Origin: Streptomyces monashensis
Lineage (GTDB): Bacteria > Actinomycetota > Actinomycetes > Streptomycetales > Streptomycetaceae
NCBI RefSeq assembly: GCF_001866665.1
Contig: NZ_MLYO01000090.1
Coordinates: forward strand, 1 to 37,804
DNA length: 37,804 nt
Direction of reading: 5' to 3'
This document shows, piece after piece, positions 23,964-31,733 of the stretch (positions are counted from its first letter, which is position 1; each line of letters starts with the position of its first letter). Made by a program: the position numbers and the translations under genes. Below the pieces are notes generated by a model. The model saw nothing but the letters and a program-made list of their open reading frames with translations. It searched no databases and had not been told where the DNA came from.

Positions 23964-25070
23964 TCAGAAGGTGAGCACCGGCTTGATCGTCTTGCCCGCG
24001 TTCATGTCCCGCACCGCCTGGTCGATGTCGGCGAACGGATAGGTGCCGATCAGGCGGTGCAGCGGGAGCCGTCCCTCCTTGACCAGCTGGACGAGGGCGG
24101 GGATGCAGGTCTGGGTCTCGCTGTCCCCGAGCGTGATCCCCACGATCCGCTTGCCCGGGAGCAGGCCGTTGACGTCGAGGGCGACTTCGGTGCCGAAGGG
24201 CGGGGCACCGACGACGACCAGGGTGCCCCGGGCGGCGAGCACGTCGGCGCCCTGGCGCAGCACGGTGACGTTGCCGGTGGTCTCGACGACGCCGTCGGCT
24301 CCCTGGCCGTCGGTCAGCTGCGCGAGCGCCTCCCCGAGGTCGGCCTCGGCCGCGTTGACGGTGTGCGTGGCGCCCAGTTCCTCGGCCAGGGCGAGGCGTT
24401 CGGCGACCCGGTCGACGGCGATGATCCGGGCTGCCGGGGTGAGGGCGGCGGCCATCACCGCGGACAGGCCCACCGCTCCGGCGCCGAGGACGACGAGCGT
24501 GCTGCCGACGCGGGGCGTCAGCACGTTCCACACGGCGCCGACCCCGGTCTGCACGCCGCAGCCGAGCGGGGCGATGGAGGCCAGCGGCACCTCGGGGTCG
24601 ACCTTGACCAGGCTGCGCTCGTCCACCAGGGCCCGTTCGGCGAAGGACGACTGACCGAAGAAGTGGCCGCCGATCGGGGTGCCGTCGCGGCTGATGGTGC
24701 TGGTGCCGTCGGCGCGGCGACCGCCGATGAGGTTCAGCGGCAGCCAGGTGGCGCAGTAGGCCGGATGTCCGTCACGGCAGTTGCGGCAGCCGCCGCAGGA
24801 GGTGAAGGACAGCACGACGTGGTCGCCGGGCTCGACACCCGTCACATCCGGTCCGACGGCCTCGACGACGCCGGCCCCCTCGTGGCCGAGAACGCCGGGC
24901 AGCGGGAACGGCAGACCGCCACTCGCCACACCGAGGTCGGTGTGACACAGGCCGGTGGCGACCATGCGGACGAGGGCCTCGCCCGGTCCCGGGGCGTCGA
25001 GTTCGACGTCGGAGAGCGTGAAGGGCGCTCCGCCGGACTCGACCACGGCGGCGCGTGTGGGGGTGGTCAT
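23964..25070 (-). CDS. Zinc-dependent aryl-alcohol-type dehydrogenase
   Basis: A 368-residue medium-chain NAD(P)-dependent alcohol dehydrogenase. Catalytic zinc ligands are in GLCHTD and LGHEGAG, and the structural zinc loop is CGGCRNCRDGHPAYC. The Rossmann motif is VVLGAGAVGLSAVM. The pattern TSCGGC, GGHFFGQSSFAERA and PLGCGVQTGVGAVWNV is that of aryl/benzyl alcohol dehydrogenases (XylB-like). ATG 25070 follows AAAGGAG; the leader GCAAAGGAGTTC is the same as before vdcC. It follows the aldehyde dehydrogenase gene by 25 bp, so an alcohol would be oxidised to aldehyde and then to acid. Substrate inferred. Confidence 0.9.
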   Translation of the reverse strand: MTTPTRAAVVESGGAPFTLSDVELDAPGPGEALVRMVATGLCHTDLGVASGGLPFPLPGVLGHEGAGVVEAVGPDVTGVEPGDHVVLSFTSCGGCRNCRDGHPAYCATWLPLNLIGGRRADGTSTISRDGTPIGGHFFGQSSFAERALVDERSLVKVDPEVPLASIAPLGCGVQTGVGAVWNVLTPRVGSTLVVLGAGAVGLSAVMAAALTPAARIIAVDRVAERLALAEELGATHTVNAAEADLGEALAQLTDGQGADGVVETTGNVTVLRQGADVLAARGTLVVVGAPPFGTEVALDVNGLLPGKRIVGITLGDSETQTCIPALVQLVKEGRLPLHRLIGTYPFADIDQAVRDMNAGKTIKPVLTF

Positions 25071-25095
25071 GAGGTGAACTCCTTTGCTCGGGTGC

Positions 25096-26553
25096 TCAGT
25101 CGAGCGAGACGACGACGGACTTGACCTTGGAGTAGGCGGCGAGGGCCTCGGGTCCGTACTCGCGGCCGAAGCCGGAGTCCTTGACGCCGCCGAAGGGGAC
25201 GGCGGGGTCGAGCATGGCCCAGTCGTTGATCCAGACGATGCCCGCCTGCAGCCGCTCGGCGACGCGGTGGGCGCGGGCCAGGTCGGTGGTCTGGATGCCC
25301 GAAGCAAGGCCGTACGGCGTGGAGTTGGCGAGCGCCACCGCCTCGTCCTCGGAGTCGAAGGGCTGAACCGTGAGGACGGGGCCGAAGATCTCCTCCTGGA
25401 CGACGCGGGAGTCGTTGGACAGGCCAGTGATCACGGTCGGCCGGTAGTAGTAGCCGCCGCCCAGGTCCAGCCGCTCGCCGCCGACGACGACACCGGCGCC
25501 CTCCTTGCGGGCCAGTTCGACGTAATCCTCGGCCTTCTTCAGGTGCTTCTCCCCCGCCATCGGCCCGACGACGGTTCCCGGATCGCGGGGGTCGCCGACG
25601 GTCACCTGGGCGACCGCCTCGGCGAGGATGCCGACCAGGGTGTCGTGCACGGGACGGGCGACCAGCAGCCGGGGGCCGGCCATGCAGAACTGGCCGGTGT
25701 TGAAGACGAACGCCTTGATGATCGCGCCGACCGCCTTCTCCAGGTCGGCGTCCTCGAAGACGATGTGCGCCGCGTTGCCGCCCAGTTCCATCATGACGGT
25801 CCTGAGGGCTTCGCCGGCCACGCTCGCGACGTGCCGGCCGACCGCGGTGGAGCCGGTGAAGGCGACCTTGTCGATGCCGGGGTTGCGCAGCAGCGCCTCA
25901 CCCGCCACCGGGCCCGTGCCGGTGACGACGTTGACCACGCCCTCCGGGACGCCGGCCTCCGTGAGCAGGCGGGCCATGTACAGGGCGCTGAGCGGGGTGT
26001 CCTCGGCGGGCTTGTGCACCACGGTGTTGCCGGCCGCGAGGGCCGGTGCCAGCTTCGAACCCGCCAGGACGAGCGGGAAGTTGAAGGGGGTGATGGCGGC
26101 GACGACACCGAGCGGCTCGCGCCGGGTGTAGGCGAAGGCGTTGAGCGGGGTCTCGCGGGTCGCGCCGTCCTGGCTCTGGGCGAGGCAGGCGTAGTACTCG
26201 TAGTCGTTGGCCGCGTTCGTCACGTCGACGGCGCCGCACAGGGAGATCGGCTTGCCGACGTCGAGGCTCTCCAGGGCGGCGATCTCGTCGGCGTTGGCGC
26301 GGATCAGCTCAGCGACGCGGTGCAGCACGCGCCCGCGCTCCCGGCCGCTCGTCCGGGGCCAGGGCCCGGAGTCGAAGGCCTCCCGAGCCGCGCGCACGGC
26401 CGCGTCGACGTCACCGGCGGCTGCCTCCGCGACGGTCGTGATCACCTGGCCGGTGGACGGGTCGATGACATCCATGCGAGCGCCGTCCGCGGCCTCGCGC
26501 CACTGGCCGCCGATGAACAGCTGCCTGGGCTCTGTGTCGAAGGTGGTGGTCAT
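25096..26553 (-). CDS. NAD(P)-dependent aldehyde dehydrogenase
   Basis: A 485-residue ALDH-superfamily enzyme oxidising an aldehyde to its acid. Key residues: Asn158 in ITPFNFPL, the NAD loop AFTGSTAVGR, general base Glu256 in MMELGGN and catalytic Cys290 in NTGQFCMAG. The ending PFGGVKDSGFGREYG is typical, and the length is normal. It is the first gene of a two-gene operon with the aryl-alcohol-type dehydrogenase. Its upstream region carries a perfect TTGACA -35 box overlapped by a palindrome, so it is probably repressor-controlled. Benzaldehyde- or vanillin-type substrates would fit the neighbours. Confidence 0.92.
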   Translation of the reverse strand: MTTTFDTEPRQLFIGGQWREAADGARMDVIDPSTGQVITTVAEAAAGDVDAAVRAAREAFDSGPWPRTSGRERGRVLHRVAELIRANADEIAALESLDVGKPISLCGAVDVTNAANDYEYYACLAQSQDGATRETPLNAFAYTRREPLGVVAAITPFNFPLVLAGSKLAPALAAGNTVVHKPAEDTPLSALYMARLLTEAGVPEGVVNVVTGTGPVAGEALLRNPGIDKVAFTGSTAVGRHVASVAGEALRTVMMELGGNAAHIVFEDADLEKAVGAIIKAFVFNTGQFCMAGPRLLVARPVHDTLVGILAEAVAQVTVGDPRDPGTVVGPMAGEKHLKKAEDYVELARKEGAGVVVGGERLDLGGGYYYRPTVITGLSNDSRVVQEEIFGPVLTVQPFDSEDEAVALANSTPYGLASGIQTTDLARAHRVAERLQAGIVWINDWAMLDPAVPFGGVKDSGFGREYGPEALAAYSKVKSVVVSLD

Positions 26554-26591
26554 GGCCCACTCCCAGCATTGATCGCCAAATCTTCAACAAT

Positions 26592-26640
26592 CAGGAATCC
26601 TGTTGGTCCGCAGTCTGGTTACGGACAGGTTTCCTGTCAA
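26592..26640 (-). promoter_or_regulatory. Promoter with two CAGG-N3-CCTG operators
   Basis: Two identical-architecture palindromes: CAGGAATCCTG (26592-26602) and ACAGGTTTCCTGT (26625-26637), with centres 34 bp apart. On the minus strand, TTGACA (26635-26640) overlaps the second one and a weak -10-like CAGACT follows after 17 bp. The first palindrome lies downstream of the expected start point and about 40 bp before the ALDH start codon. The layout suggests repression by a dimeric regulator that is not encoded in the immediate vicinity. Confidence 0.6.
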
Positions 26641-26941
26641 TGCCTGGAGACCGCGTGCTGTGCGGGAGCCCTTGACGGGTGCCGGCGAGAGGTCCGGACT
26701 GACGGCGCGGCCACAGGGAGTCGGCGGCAGGTTCGCCACCACCGGGTGCGGTGACTCCCCAACCCATCGGCATTGAAGTTTCCCCGTGATCTCGGAGATT
26801 CGTTCGTTATGCCGCGAGGGCGTGCTCTCGCATACACAGCCACGCAGACGCCAACCCATCTGCACTGCTTCCCTTCGGCCGCCGATGAATTTCGGTGTGC
26901 CGGACGGTCCAAGTCGGCACACCTAGCAAAGGGAGAACCCG
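26641..26941. other. Divergent upstream region with an 18-bp degenerate direct repeat
   Basis: No gene recognised. CCAACCCATCGGCATTG (about 26759) recurs as CCAACCCATCTGCACTG (about 26852), roughly 93 bp apart, upstream of the SCO6745-family gene. The ribosome site AAAGGGAG precedes that gene's ATG. Confidence 0.4.
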
Positions 26942-27793
26942 ATGGGCAAGACGCGCTTGCATCCGATGACTCACATCGCCCGTCGCATGTTCGAGCTCCT
27001 GGAGCCGATCTGCCTGGTCACGTTCCTCGCCGACGAGTGCAACGAGGAACTGGCCGCACTCGGCCACCGCACCTACTGGGACGGCTACTTCGCCAGCCGC
27101 GCCGCACCACTGGGACGGGTGCCGGCTCAAGTCGTGCACGCAGCCTTCTACAACTTCGCCGACAGGGAAGCCGCACGGCACATCCCCAGCGCCTGGGAGA
27201 CGATCCCGCCCGAGGCCTCCGTCGCCGCGCGGGAGCGGGGCAGCGCGGCCTCCCTACGGCGCATCCTCGGCGACGAGCTGGCCGAGTCCCCGGGCCTGGT
27301 GCGCGCCGCGGACCTGACCACCAAGGCCGCGACGAGCGCCCCCATCGAAGGCCGGGTGATGTACGCCGGCATGCGCACTCTTGAGGTACCTTGCGACCCT
27401 GTCGCCCGACTGTGGCATTCCGCGACCATGCTGCGCGAGCACCGCGGCGACGGGCACATCGCCGCTCTCGTCGGCGCGCGCATCGGCGGCACGGAGGCCC
27501 ACGTGCTCTCCGCTCTGGAACAGGGCATCCACCCCCCAGAGTCGTTCGGACGCATCCATCACCTGCCGAAAGAGCGCCTGGCCGCGGTCATGGACGGCAT
27601 GCGCGAGCGCGGACTCATCGACGCCGACGGCCACTTCACCGACGCAGGCCGCGCGACCAAACAACGCATCGAAACCCTCACCGACGAACTCGCCACCCCG
27701 CCCTACGACGCCCTGTCCCCTGCCGAACTCGACGAACTGATCACCGACCTCGAACCCATCACCGCGACCCTGGTGGCCACAGGCTCGCAGTGA
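26942..27793 (+). CDS. SCO6745-family protein
   Basis: A 283-residue soluble protein of the actinobacterial SCO6745 family (winged-helix, HTH_67-type). Typical segments: MFELLEPICLVTFLADECNE near the start, GYFASRAAPLGRVPAQVVHAAFYNF (about 50-74), then a central WHSATMLREHRGDGHIAALV and GGTEAHVLSAL, and a winged-helix-like end (HLPKERLAAVMDGMRERGLI, ADGHFTDAGRATKQRIETLT). The central R-x-H-R-G-D-G-H-I-A-A motif is the hallmark. ATG 26942 follows AAAGGGAG. Function is not established in general; a regulatory or ligand-binding role is inferred from the fold. Confidence 0.85.
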   Translation: MGKTRLHPMTHIARRMFELLEPICLVTFLADECNEELAALGHRTYWDGYFASRAAPLGRVPAQVVHAAFYNFADREAARHIPSAWETIPPEASVAARERGSAASLRRILGDELAESPGLVRAADLTTKAATSAPIEGRVMYAGMRTLEVPCDPVARLWHSATMLREHRGDGHIAALVGARIGGTEAHVLSALEQGIHPPESFGRIHHLPKERLAAVMDGMRERGLIDADGHFTDAGRATKQRIETLTDELATPPYDALSPAELDELITDLEPITATLVATGSQ

Positions 27794-27982
27794 CACGCAG
27801 AAAACGCCGCCGCACCCGAACGACGGGCCCAGGAGGACAACCGGGGGCGACTACAGCATCCAGCGCGGTCGGCCCAACCCCGACGACCGACTCTTCGGAC
27901 AAGTCACTTCCCGGACCCGCCGAAAGCGAGCCTACGCCACCCCACCAGACACCTTGACAAACACAGAGGCACCCAAGGGCAC

Positions 27983-28106
27983 CGACCTGTCCGTCCACAC
28001 CCGTGAGCACCTGGCCGCTGTCGCCGCCGAACTCAACGGCCGCCCACGCAAAACGCTCGGCCGGGAAACCCTGGCCGAGCGCCTGCACAAACTGCTCGCG
28101 GCCTGA
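27983..28106 (+). mobile_element. IS30-family transposase 3' end, copy 1
   Basis: A frame reads PKGTDLSVHTREHLAAVAAE, LNGRPRKTLGRETLAERLHK and LLAA before TGA 28104. This is the invariant C-terminus of actinobacterial IS30 transposases (normally with ...KTLGWETPAERL). Nothing of the catalytic DDE region is present upstream, so only the last about 40 codons survive. The last 71 bp recur at 29507-29576. Confidence 0.8.
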
Positions 28107-28133
28107 GTCCGGCTATGTGCTGACCATGTGGAA

Positions 28134-29003
28134 TCAGCTGACCGGCCAGGTGCGCTCGGCCGCCCAGGTGCCGAAGCGCTGCCAGCGGACCTCCGGAAAG
28201 TCGCGCCGCAGCGCGTCCACGTCCACATCGAGGCCGACCTCGGTGAAGTAGCGGAACATCGCGGCGAGATCGGCCGAGAACGCCTCGACGTGGGCGATCG
28301 GCAGCCGCTCGAAGACGATCGGCCGGCCGCACACACTGGTCAGTGCTTCCGCGATCTCCAGGCAGGTCAGCTTGTCGGAAGCGATGTCGATGCGCCGGCC
28401 CGCGAACTCCTGCGGCCGCCCAAGAACATGGGCTGCGAAGGCGCCGATGTCCCGCGCGGGAATCAACGTCAGAGGCCGGTCGGCCGGCATCGGCAGCACG
28501 AACCGGCCCGCACGCAGACTCTCGAGCGACCACTCGACCGTGTAGTTGTCCATGAACGCGGCCGGACCGAGGATCGTCCACGGTACACCCAGCCCATGCA
28601 GGTGCCGCTCGATGCGGTACTTGCTCTCGAAGTGCGGGATGCCCGTGCCGCGATCGGCGTGCGCTGCCGAGGTGAACACAATGTGCCCGACACCGCGGGC
28701 GGCCTCAAGCAGGTCGATGCCCTGCCGAACCTCGGTCTCCGGGTCCGAGCCGAATGGCGTGGACATCGCGAACAATCCGTCCGCGCCCTTCAGGGCGGCC
28801 TCCAGCGACTTGCTGTCGTCGAAGTCGGCCGCGTGCACCTCGGCGCCGAGACCCCTCAGCGCGTGGGCGGCGGCTGAGTCGGGAGTGCGGGTCAGGGCCC
28901 GGACCTGGAAGCCCTGAGCGAGCAGCGAGCGGGCGGCCGCGCCGCCTTGGGCGCCGGTCGCTCCGGCGACGGCCACTACGGACCGGTAGGATTCCTTCGT
29001 CAT
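28134..29003 (-). CDS. NmrA-like NAD(P)-binding protein
   Basis: A 289-residue atypical SDR. The N-terminal VVAVAGATGAQGGAAARSLL carries the NmrA-type GxxGxxG motif. Later parts are FAMSTPFGSDPETEVRQG, HIVFTSAAHADRG and VPWTILGPAAFMDNY, all standard for the NmrA/HSCARG group of redox sensors and oxidoreductases. ATG 29003 (MTKES) is preferred to GTG 29021. It diverges from a MarR gene 54 bp away with a palindrome between. The pair lies between two IS30 tails, suggesting it arrived or rearranged with an IS. Confidence 0.88.
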   Translation of the reverse strand: MTKESYRSVVAVAGATGAQGGAAARSLLAQGFQVRALTRTPDSAAAHALRGLGAEVHAADFDDSKSLEAALKGADGLFAMSTPFGSDPETEVRQGIDLLEAARGVGHIVFTSAAHADRGTGIPHFESKYRIERHLHGLGVPWTILGPAAFMDNYTVEWSLESLRAGRFVLPMPADRPLTLIPARDIGAFAAHVLGRPQEFAGRRIDIASDKLTCLEIAEALTSVCGRPIVFERLPIAHVEAFSADLAAMFRYFTEVGLDVDVDALRRDFPEVRWQRFGTWAAERTWPVS

Positions 29004-29026
29004 GCGGTTACCGTACGACACAGTTA

Positions 29027-29039
29027 CTGCGCTACGCAG
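29027..29039. promoter_or_regulatory. MarR operator between the NmrA-like gene and its regulator
   Basis: CTGCG-CTA-CGCAG, a perfect palindrome in a 54-bp divergent gap, flanked by TTA (29024-29026) and TAA (29042-29043 region). Confidence 0.5.
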
Positions 29040-29057
29040 ATAATTTGGAGGGTGCGC

Positions 29058-29507
29058 ATGCTGATTGACGATCTCCAGCAGGAGTCCCGCCGCTACCTGG
29101 CCTCATACGTCATGTTCAACCAGGCAGTCGCGGACCATCTCAAACTGCACCCCACCGACGTCCAGTGCCTCAACCTGCTGACCGCCGAGCCCGGCCCGTT
29201 CACCACCGGCCGGATCGCCGAACTCACCGGCCTGACCAGCGGATCGGCGACCCGGCTCGTCGACCGTCTCGAGAAGGCCGGCTACGTGGTCCGACACCGC
29301 GACAAGACCGACCGCCGCCGGGTCCGGGTGGAGCCTGTCCCCGAGGCGATGCGGGATCTCACTGAGCTGTGGTCCGAGCTGAGCCAGGGATGGCGGGCGA
29401 TGTTCGCCGACTACACCGAGGACGAACGCGCCCTGCTGTACCGGCACATGCAGCGCACCGTCGAACTCTCCCGGCAACAGATCGCCCGCCTGCGCGGCAA
29501 GGCATGA
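29058..29507 (+). CDS. MarR-family regulator of the NmrA-like gene
   Basis: A 149-residue winged-helix regulator. HTH: GRIAELTGLTSGSATRLVDRLEKAGYV; wing: RHRDKTDRRRVRVEPVPEA. ATG 29058 follows GGAGGG. It probably represses the divergent NmrA-like gene and itself through the intervening palindrome. Its stop codon touches the second IS30 tail, so the last codons lie next to an insertion boundary. Confidence 0.9.
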   Translation: MLIDDLQQESRRYLASYVMFNQAVADHLKLHPTDVQCLNLLTAEPGPFTTGRIAELTGLTSGSATRLVDRLEKAGYVVRHRDKTDRRRVRVEPVPEAMRDLTELWSELSQGWRAMFADYTEDERALLYRHMQRTVELSRQQIARLRGKA

Positions 29508-29576
29508 CGGCCGCCCACGCAAAACGCTCAGCTGGCAACCCCAGCCGACCGCCTGCATAAACTGCTCGCGGCCTGA
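29507..29576 (+). repeat. IS30 transposase 3' end, copy 2
   Basis: Seventy bp closely matching 28036-28106 in the same orientation, with a one-base deletion relative to it; the first 23 bp and the last 17 bp are identical. It begins at the last base of the MarR stop codon. With copy 1 it brackets the NmrA/MarR pair as direct repeats about 1.4 kb apart. Confidence 0.75.
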
Positions 29577-29611
29577 TCAACCCGACCACGTGTTGCGACG
29601 ACCTCTAGAAA

Positions 29612-29694
29612 GCGCCGTCCCTGTGCACGTCCCCGTCAACGCTACGGGCAACAGCGGCAACGTCATCGGCGTACTGAACCCGACCTTCGACTAG
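29612..29694 (+). pseudogene. Chaplin-like C-terminal remnant
   Basis: A short frame reads AVPVHVPVNATGNSGN followed by VIGVLNPTFD and TAG. This follows the chaplin core pattern (VPVNVCGN...VIG.LNPAFG) but with Thr in place of the first Cys and no final Cys. There is no start or signal peptide. It looks like the end of a decayed chaplin-type surface protein gene. Confidence 0.45.
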
Positions 29695-29739
29695 CCGATC
29701 TGACCGGACAGGCGGAACGGGTCCCGGCGGGCTGAGCGT

Positions 29740-29769
29740 GGGCGGCCGGCCTTTCCTCATCGGCCGCCC
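29740..29769 (+). terminator. Hairpin terminator
   Basis: GGGCGGCCG (29740-29748), 12-nt loop, CGGCCGCCC (29761-29769), 46 bases after the chaplin-like remnant. The region from 29770 to 29957 holds no other gene and must contain the promoter of the next one. Confidence 0.65.
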
Positions 29770-29957
29770 CCCTGTGGACCCGGTCAGGACCGTACGGGGG
29801 AGGCGGAGTCAGGGGCATGTTCCGGTCCACCATGGCCAAGGCGCGAGCAGGAGCAGGTCTGGCCGCGCGGACTGCACCAGGTCGCGGGAGGCAGCTCATA
29901 CGGCGGGCCGCCCTGTGACAGATGCAACGAACTTCGCAAAAGCTCGTTGATCACAAC

Positions 29958-30632
29958 ATGAAGAAAATCAACGTACGGCAGCAGTTGCACATCTTGGTCA
30001 TGGTCTGCACCCTGATGCTGGGGGTTGCGGGCGCGGGAAGTGCCCAGGCGAGCCCGGCAAGGCATGGTTGCCCGGCGGGGGAGGTCTTCGCCACGAACAA
30101 CACCGCGATCATCACGGATCCGGCCGACCCCCGGCTCAGGACCCGCCTGACGCGCTTCGATCACGAGGTTCGCGGGATCATCCACGCCCACGGCGCGAGG
30201 CCCGGCGCCTCGACACTGCTCGACGGAGTCTTCTGGTCCGGCGACCTCAAGCAGGCCACCTATGAGCGCTCGCGCGAGTTCGACGTCAACAGGGTCGGCC
30301 GGGACGGGCTGCACCACATCGCCGGCGTCATCGCCAAGCAGTACCACCAGGAGTCCGTACTGACCTTCCGCTGCCTGCCACGCACCGCGCCGGAAACCGA
30401 CGCGGTCGAGATCCAGGCTCCCGGCGTCAGCGCTGCTCGTCTGCACGACGCACTGCTCGCGAATCCCGGGGCACGCGACGAGCTCGGAGGCGGCTCGGTC
30501 ACCCTCGGCGGGCGGCTCATCCTCATCGCCCCCCTCAAGGACCTGCCCGTGGCCAACAAACTCACGAAGTCCCTCGGCGTCGCATGGAACACGGCCGAGG
30601 TGCGCTACGGCAACGAAGAGTTCGTGAGCTGA
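29958..30632 (+). CDS. Secreted protein of unknown function
   Basis: A 224-residue protein. I choose ATG 29958 since it begins a signal peptide directly (MKKINVRQQLHILVMVCTL, cut near AQA); an in-frame ATG at 29922 is possible. The mature part has two Cys (CPAGEVFATNN near the start and FRCLPR in the middle), which could pair. The rest is α/β-like: FDHEVRGIIHAHGARPG, FDVNRVGRDGLHHIAGVIA, LGGGSVTLGGRLILIAPLKD. No family recognised. It is a single-gene unit. Confidence 0.75.
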   Translation: MKKINVRQQLHILVMVCTLMLGVAGAGSAQASPARHGCPAGEVFATNNTAIITDPADPRLRTRLTRFDHEVRGIIHAHGARPGASTLLDGVFWSGDLKQATYERSREFDVNRVGRDGLHHIAGVIAKQYHQESVLTFRCLPRTAPETDAVEIQAPGVSAARLHDALLANPGARDELGGGSVTLGGRLILIAPLKDLPVANKLTKSLGVAWNTAEVRYGNEEFVS

Positions 30633-31055
30633 GCCTGCGGGCCTACAGCGGCGGGCCCCGAGCACACCGCCCGCCCGCGGTCAGTCTCCGGCCGGGGCTT
30701 TGCGGGCCGACCTCGGCGCCGTCGCGCAGGCTGCCGGGCTGTGCCCTGAACACGTAGGACCTTCAGCGGGGCGCTCAAGTCCTCGCTGCTGCCCACCCAT
30801 CGGAACAACTCGGCGTCGAGGAGCGGGATCGACCCCAGCGATGAACCTGGCAGGCGAACAGCCGCCAAAGGTTGACTCTGGTCGCGCGGAGCCAGAACGA
30901 TTCCTCATCGTGCGCCTGTGCTGCGCCTCCGGTTCGCATCCTCCTCACCCTTTCAGGTCACACCGATCACGGACAGCAACGGGGAAGATCATCATGGCGC
31001 ACCGAGTGTTCCGTTCGGCTGGCGCCGCATCCCCGTACTCGTATCGAGAGGAGCA
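30633..31055. other. No gene seen
   Basis: About 420 bp between the secreted protein gene and an oxygenase relic. Frames are open on several strands without motifs. GAGAGGAG at 31046-31053 is the ribosome site of the next, broken gene. Confidence 0.4.
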
Positions 31056-31570
31056 ATGCCGCGCCCTTGACCGTCGAGACAGTGGAAGCCGACCTGGAAG
31101 CCGCGAACCTGGAGGGCGATCCGGCTGCGGACGCGCTGGTGTCCGACCTCATCGACAACAGCGAGGTCGACCGCGTCAACGGCCTGTTCCGCACCATCCG
31201 AACACTCAAGCCGCGCACGCCCATGGAAGAGCTGTCCAACCTGCCCGAACGGCTCGCGCAGTTCCTGCACGACGCCTCCGAGGAGCCACCCGGCTGGAGC
31301 GAGGCCGACGTGAAAGCGGCGGAGGGCTTCCTCGCCCACCACCACGGCACGGCCTCCATGCTGCAGGGCACCGTCGGACTGATCGGCACCTACCTCTCCC
31401 CCACCGGCGCCTACACCCTGCGCTCCACCGGGAAACTGGGCGGCGTCGACGGTCCCGGCCGCCGGCTGTCGCAGTCCTCGCGGCTGTTCATCGGCATGGG
31501 CGACAAGGACGCCCTGCGCAACGGCACCCTGGCTGCTACCGTGACCAAGGTCCGCCTACGCCCTGTGTGA
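31056..31570 (+). pseudogene. N-terminal fragment of an MpaB/latex-clearing-type oxygenase
   Basis: ATG 31056 after GAGAGGAG gives only MPRP and a stop; one extra base in the CCC run (31064-31066) would join it to the long frame LTVETVEADLEAANLEGDP. That frame continues DALVSDLIDNSEVDRVNGLF, FLHDASEEPPGWSEADV, VGLIGTYLSPTGAYTL and SRLFIGMGDKDAL, and ends TVTKVRLRPV at 31570. This order matches DUF2236 (MpaB, rubber oxygenase-related) haem proteins, which are about 400 residues. The haem-binding region and C-terminal part are missing, so it is broken at both ends. Family assignment is by motif memory. Confidence 0.55.
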
Positions 31571-31733
31571 TGTCGTGATCAATCGGCTGCCTGCAAGAGC
31601 TCTCCGACCCAGACCATCGGGGCACGGAGTTCGAGGCCGGGGACACTCGGATCGCCCGCCTCCCCGCACCTCGGACCCAGATGATCGGCACATGCAGTTG
31701 AACGCGGTCGAATCAGTGGTCGCCGCGCGCTAC

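Noticed and set aside
23892..26754. Two long plus-strand frames opposite the dehydrogenase operon
   Set aside because: Antisense to two complete enzymes with intact catalytic residues; composition is the usual mirror image.
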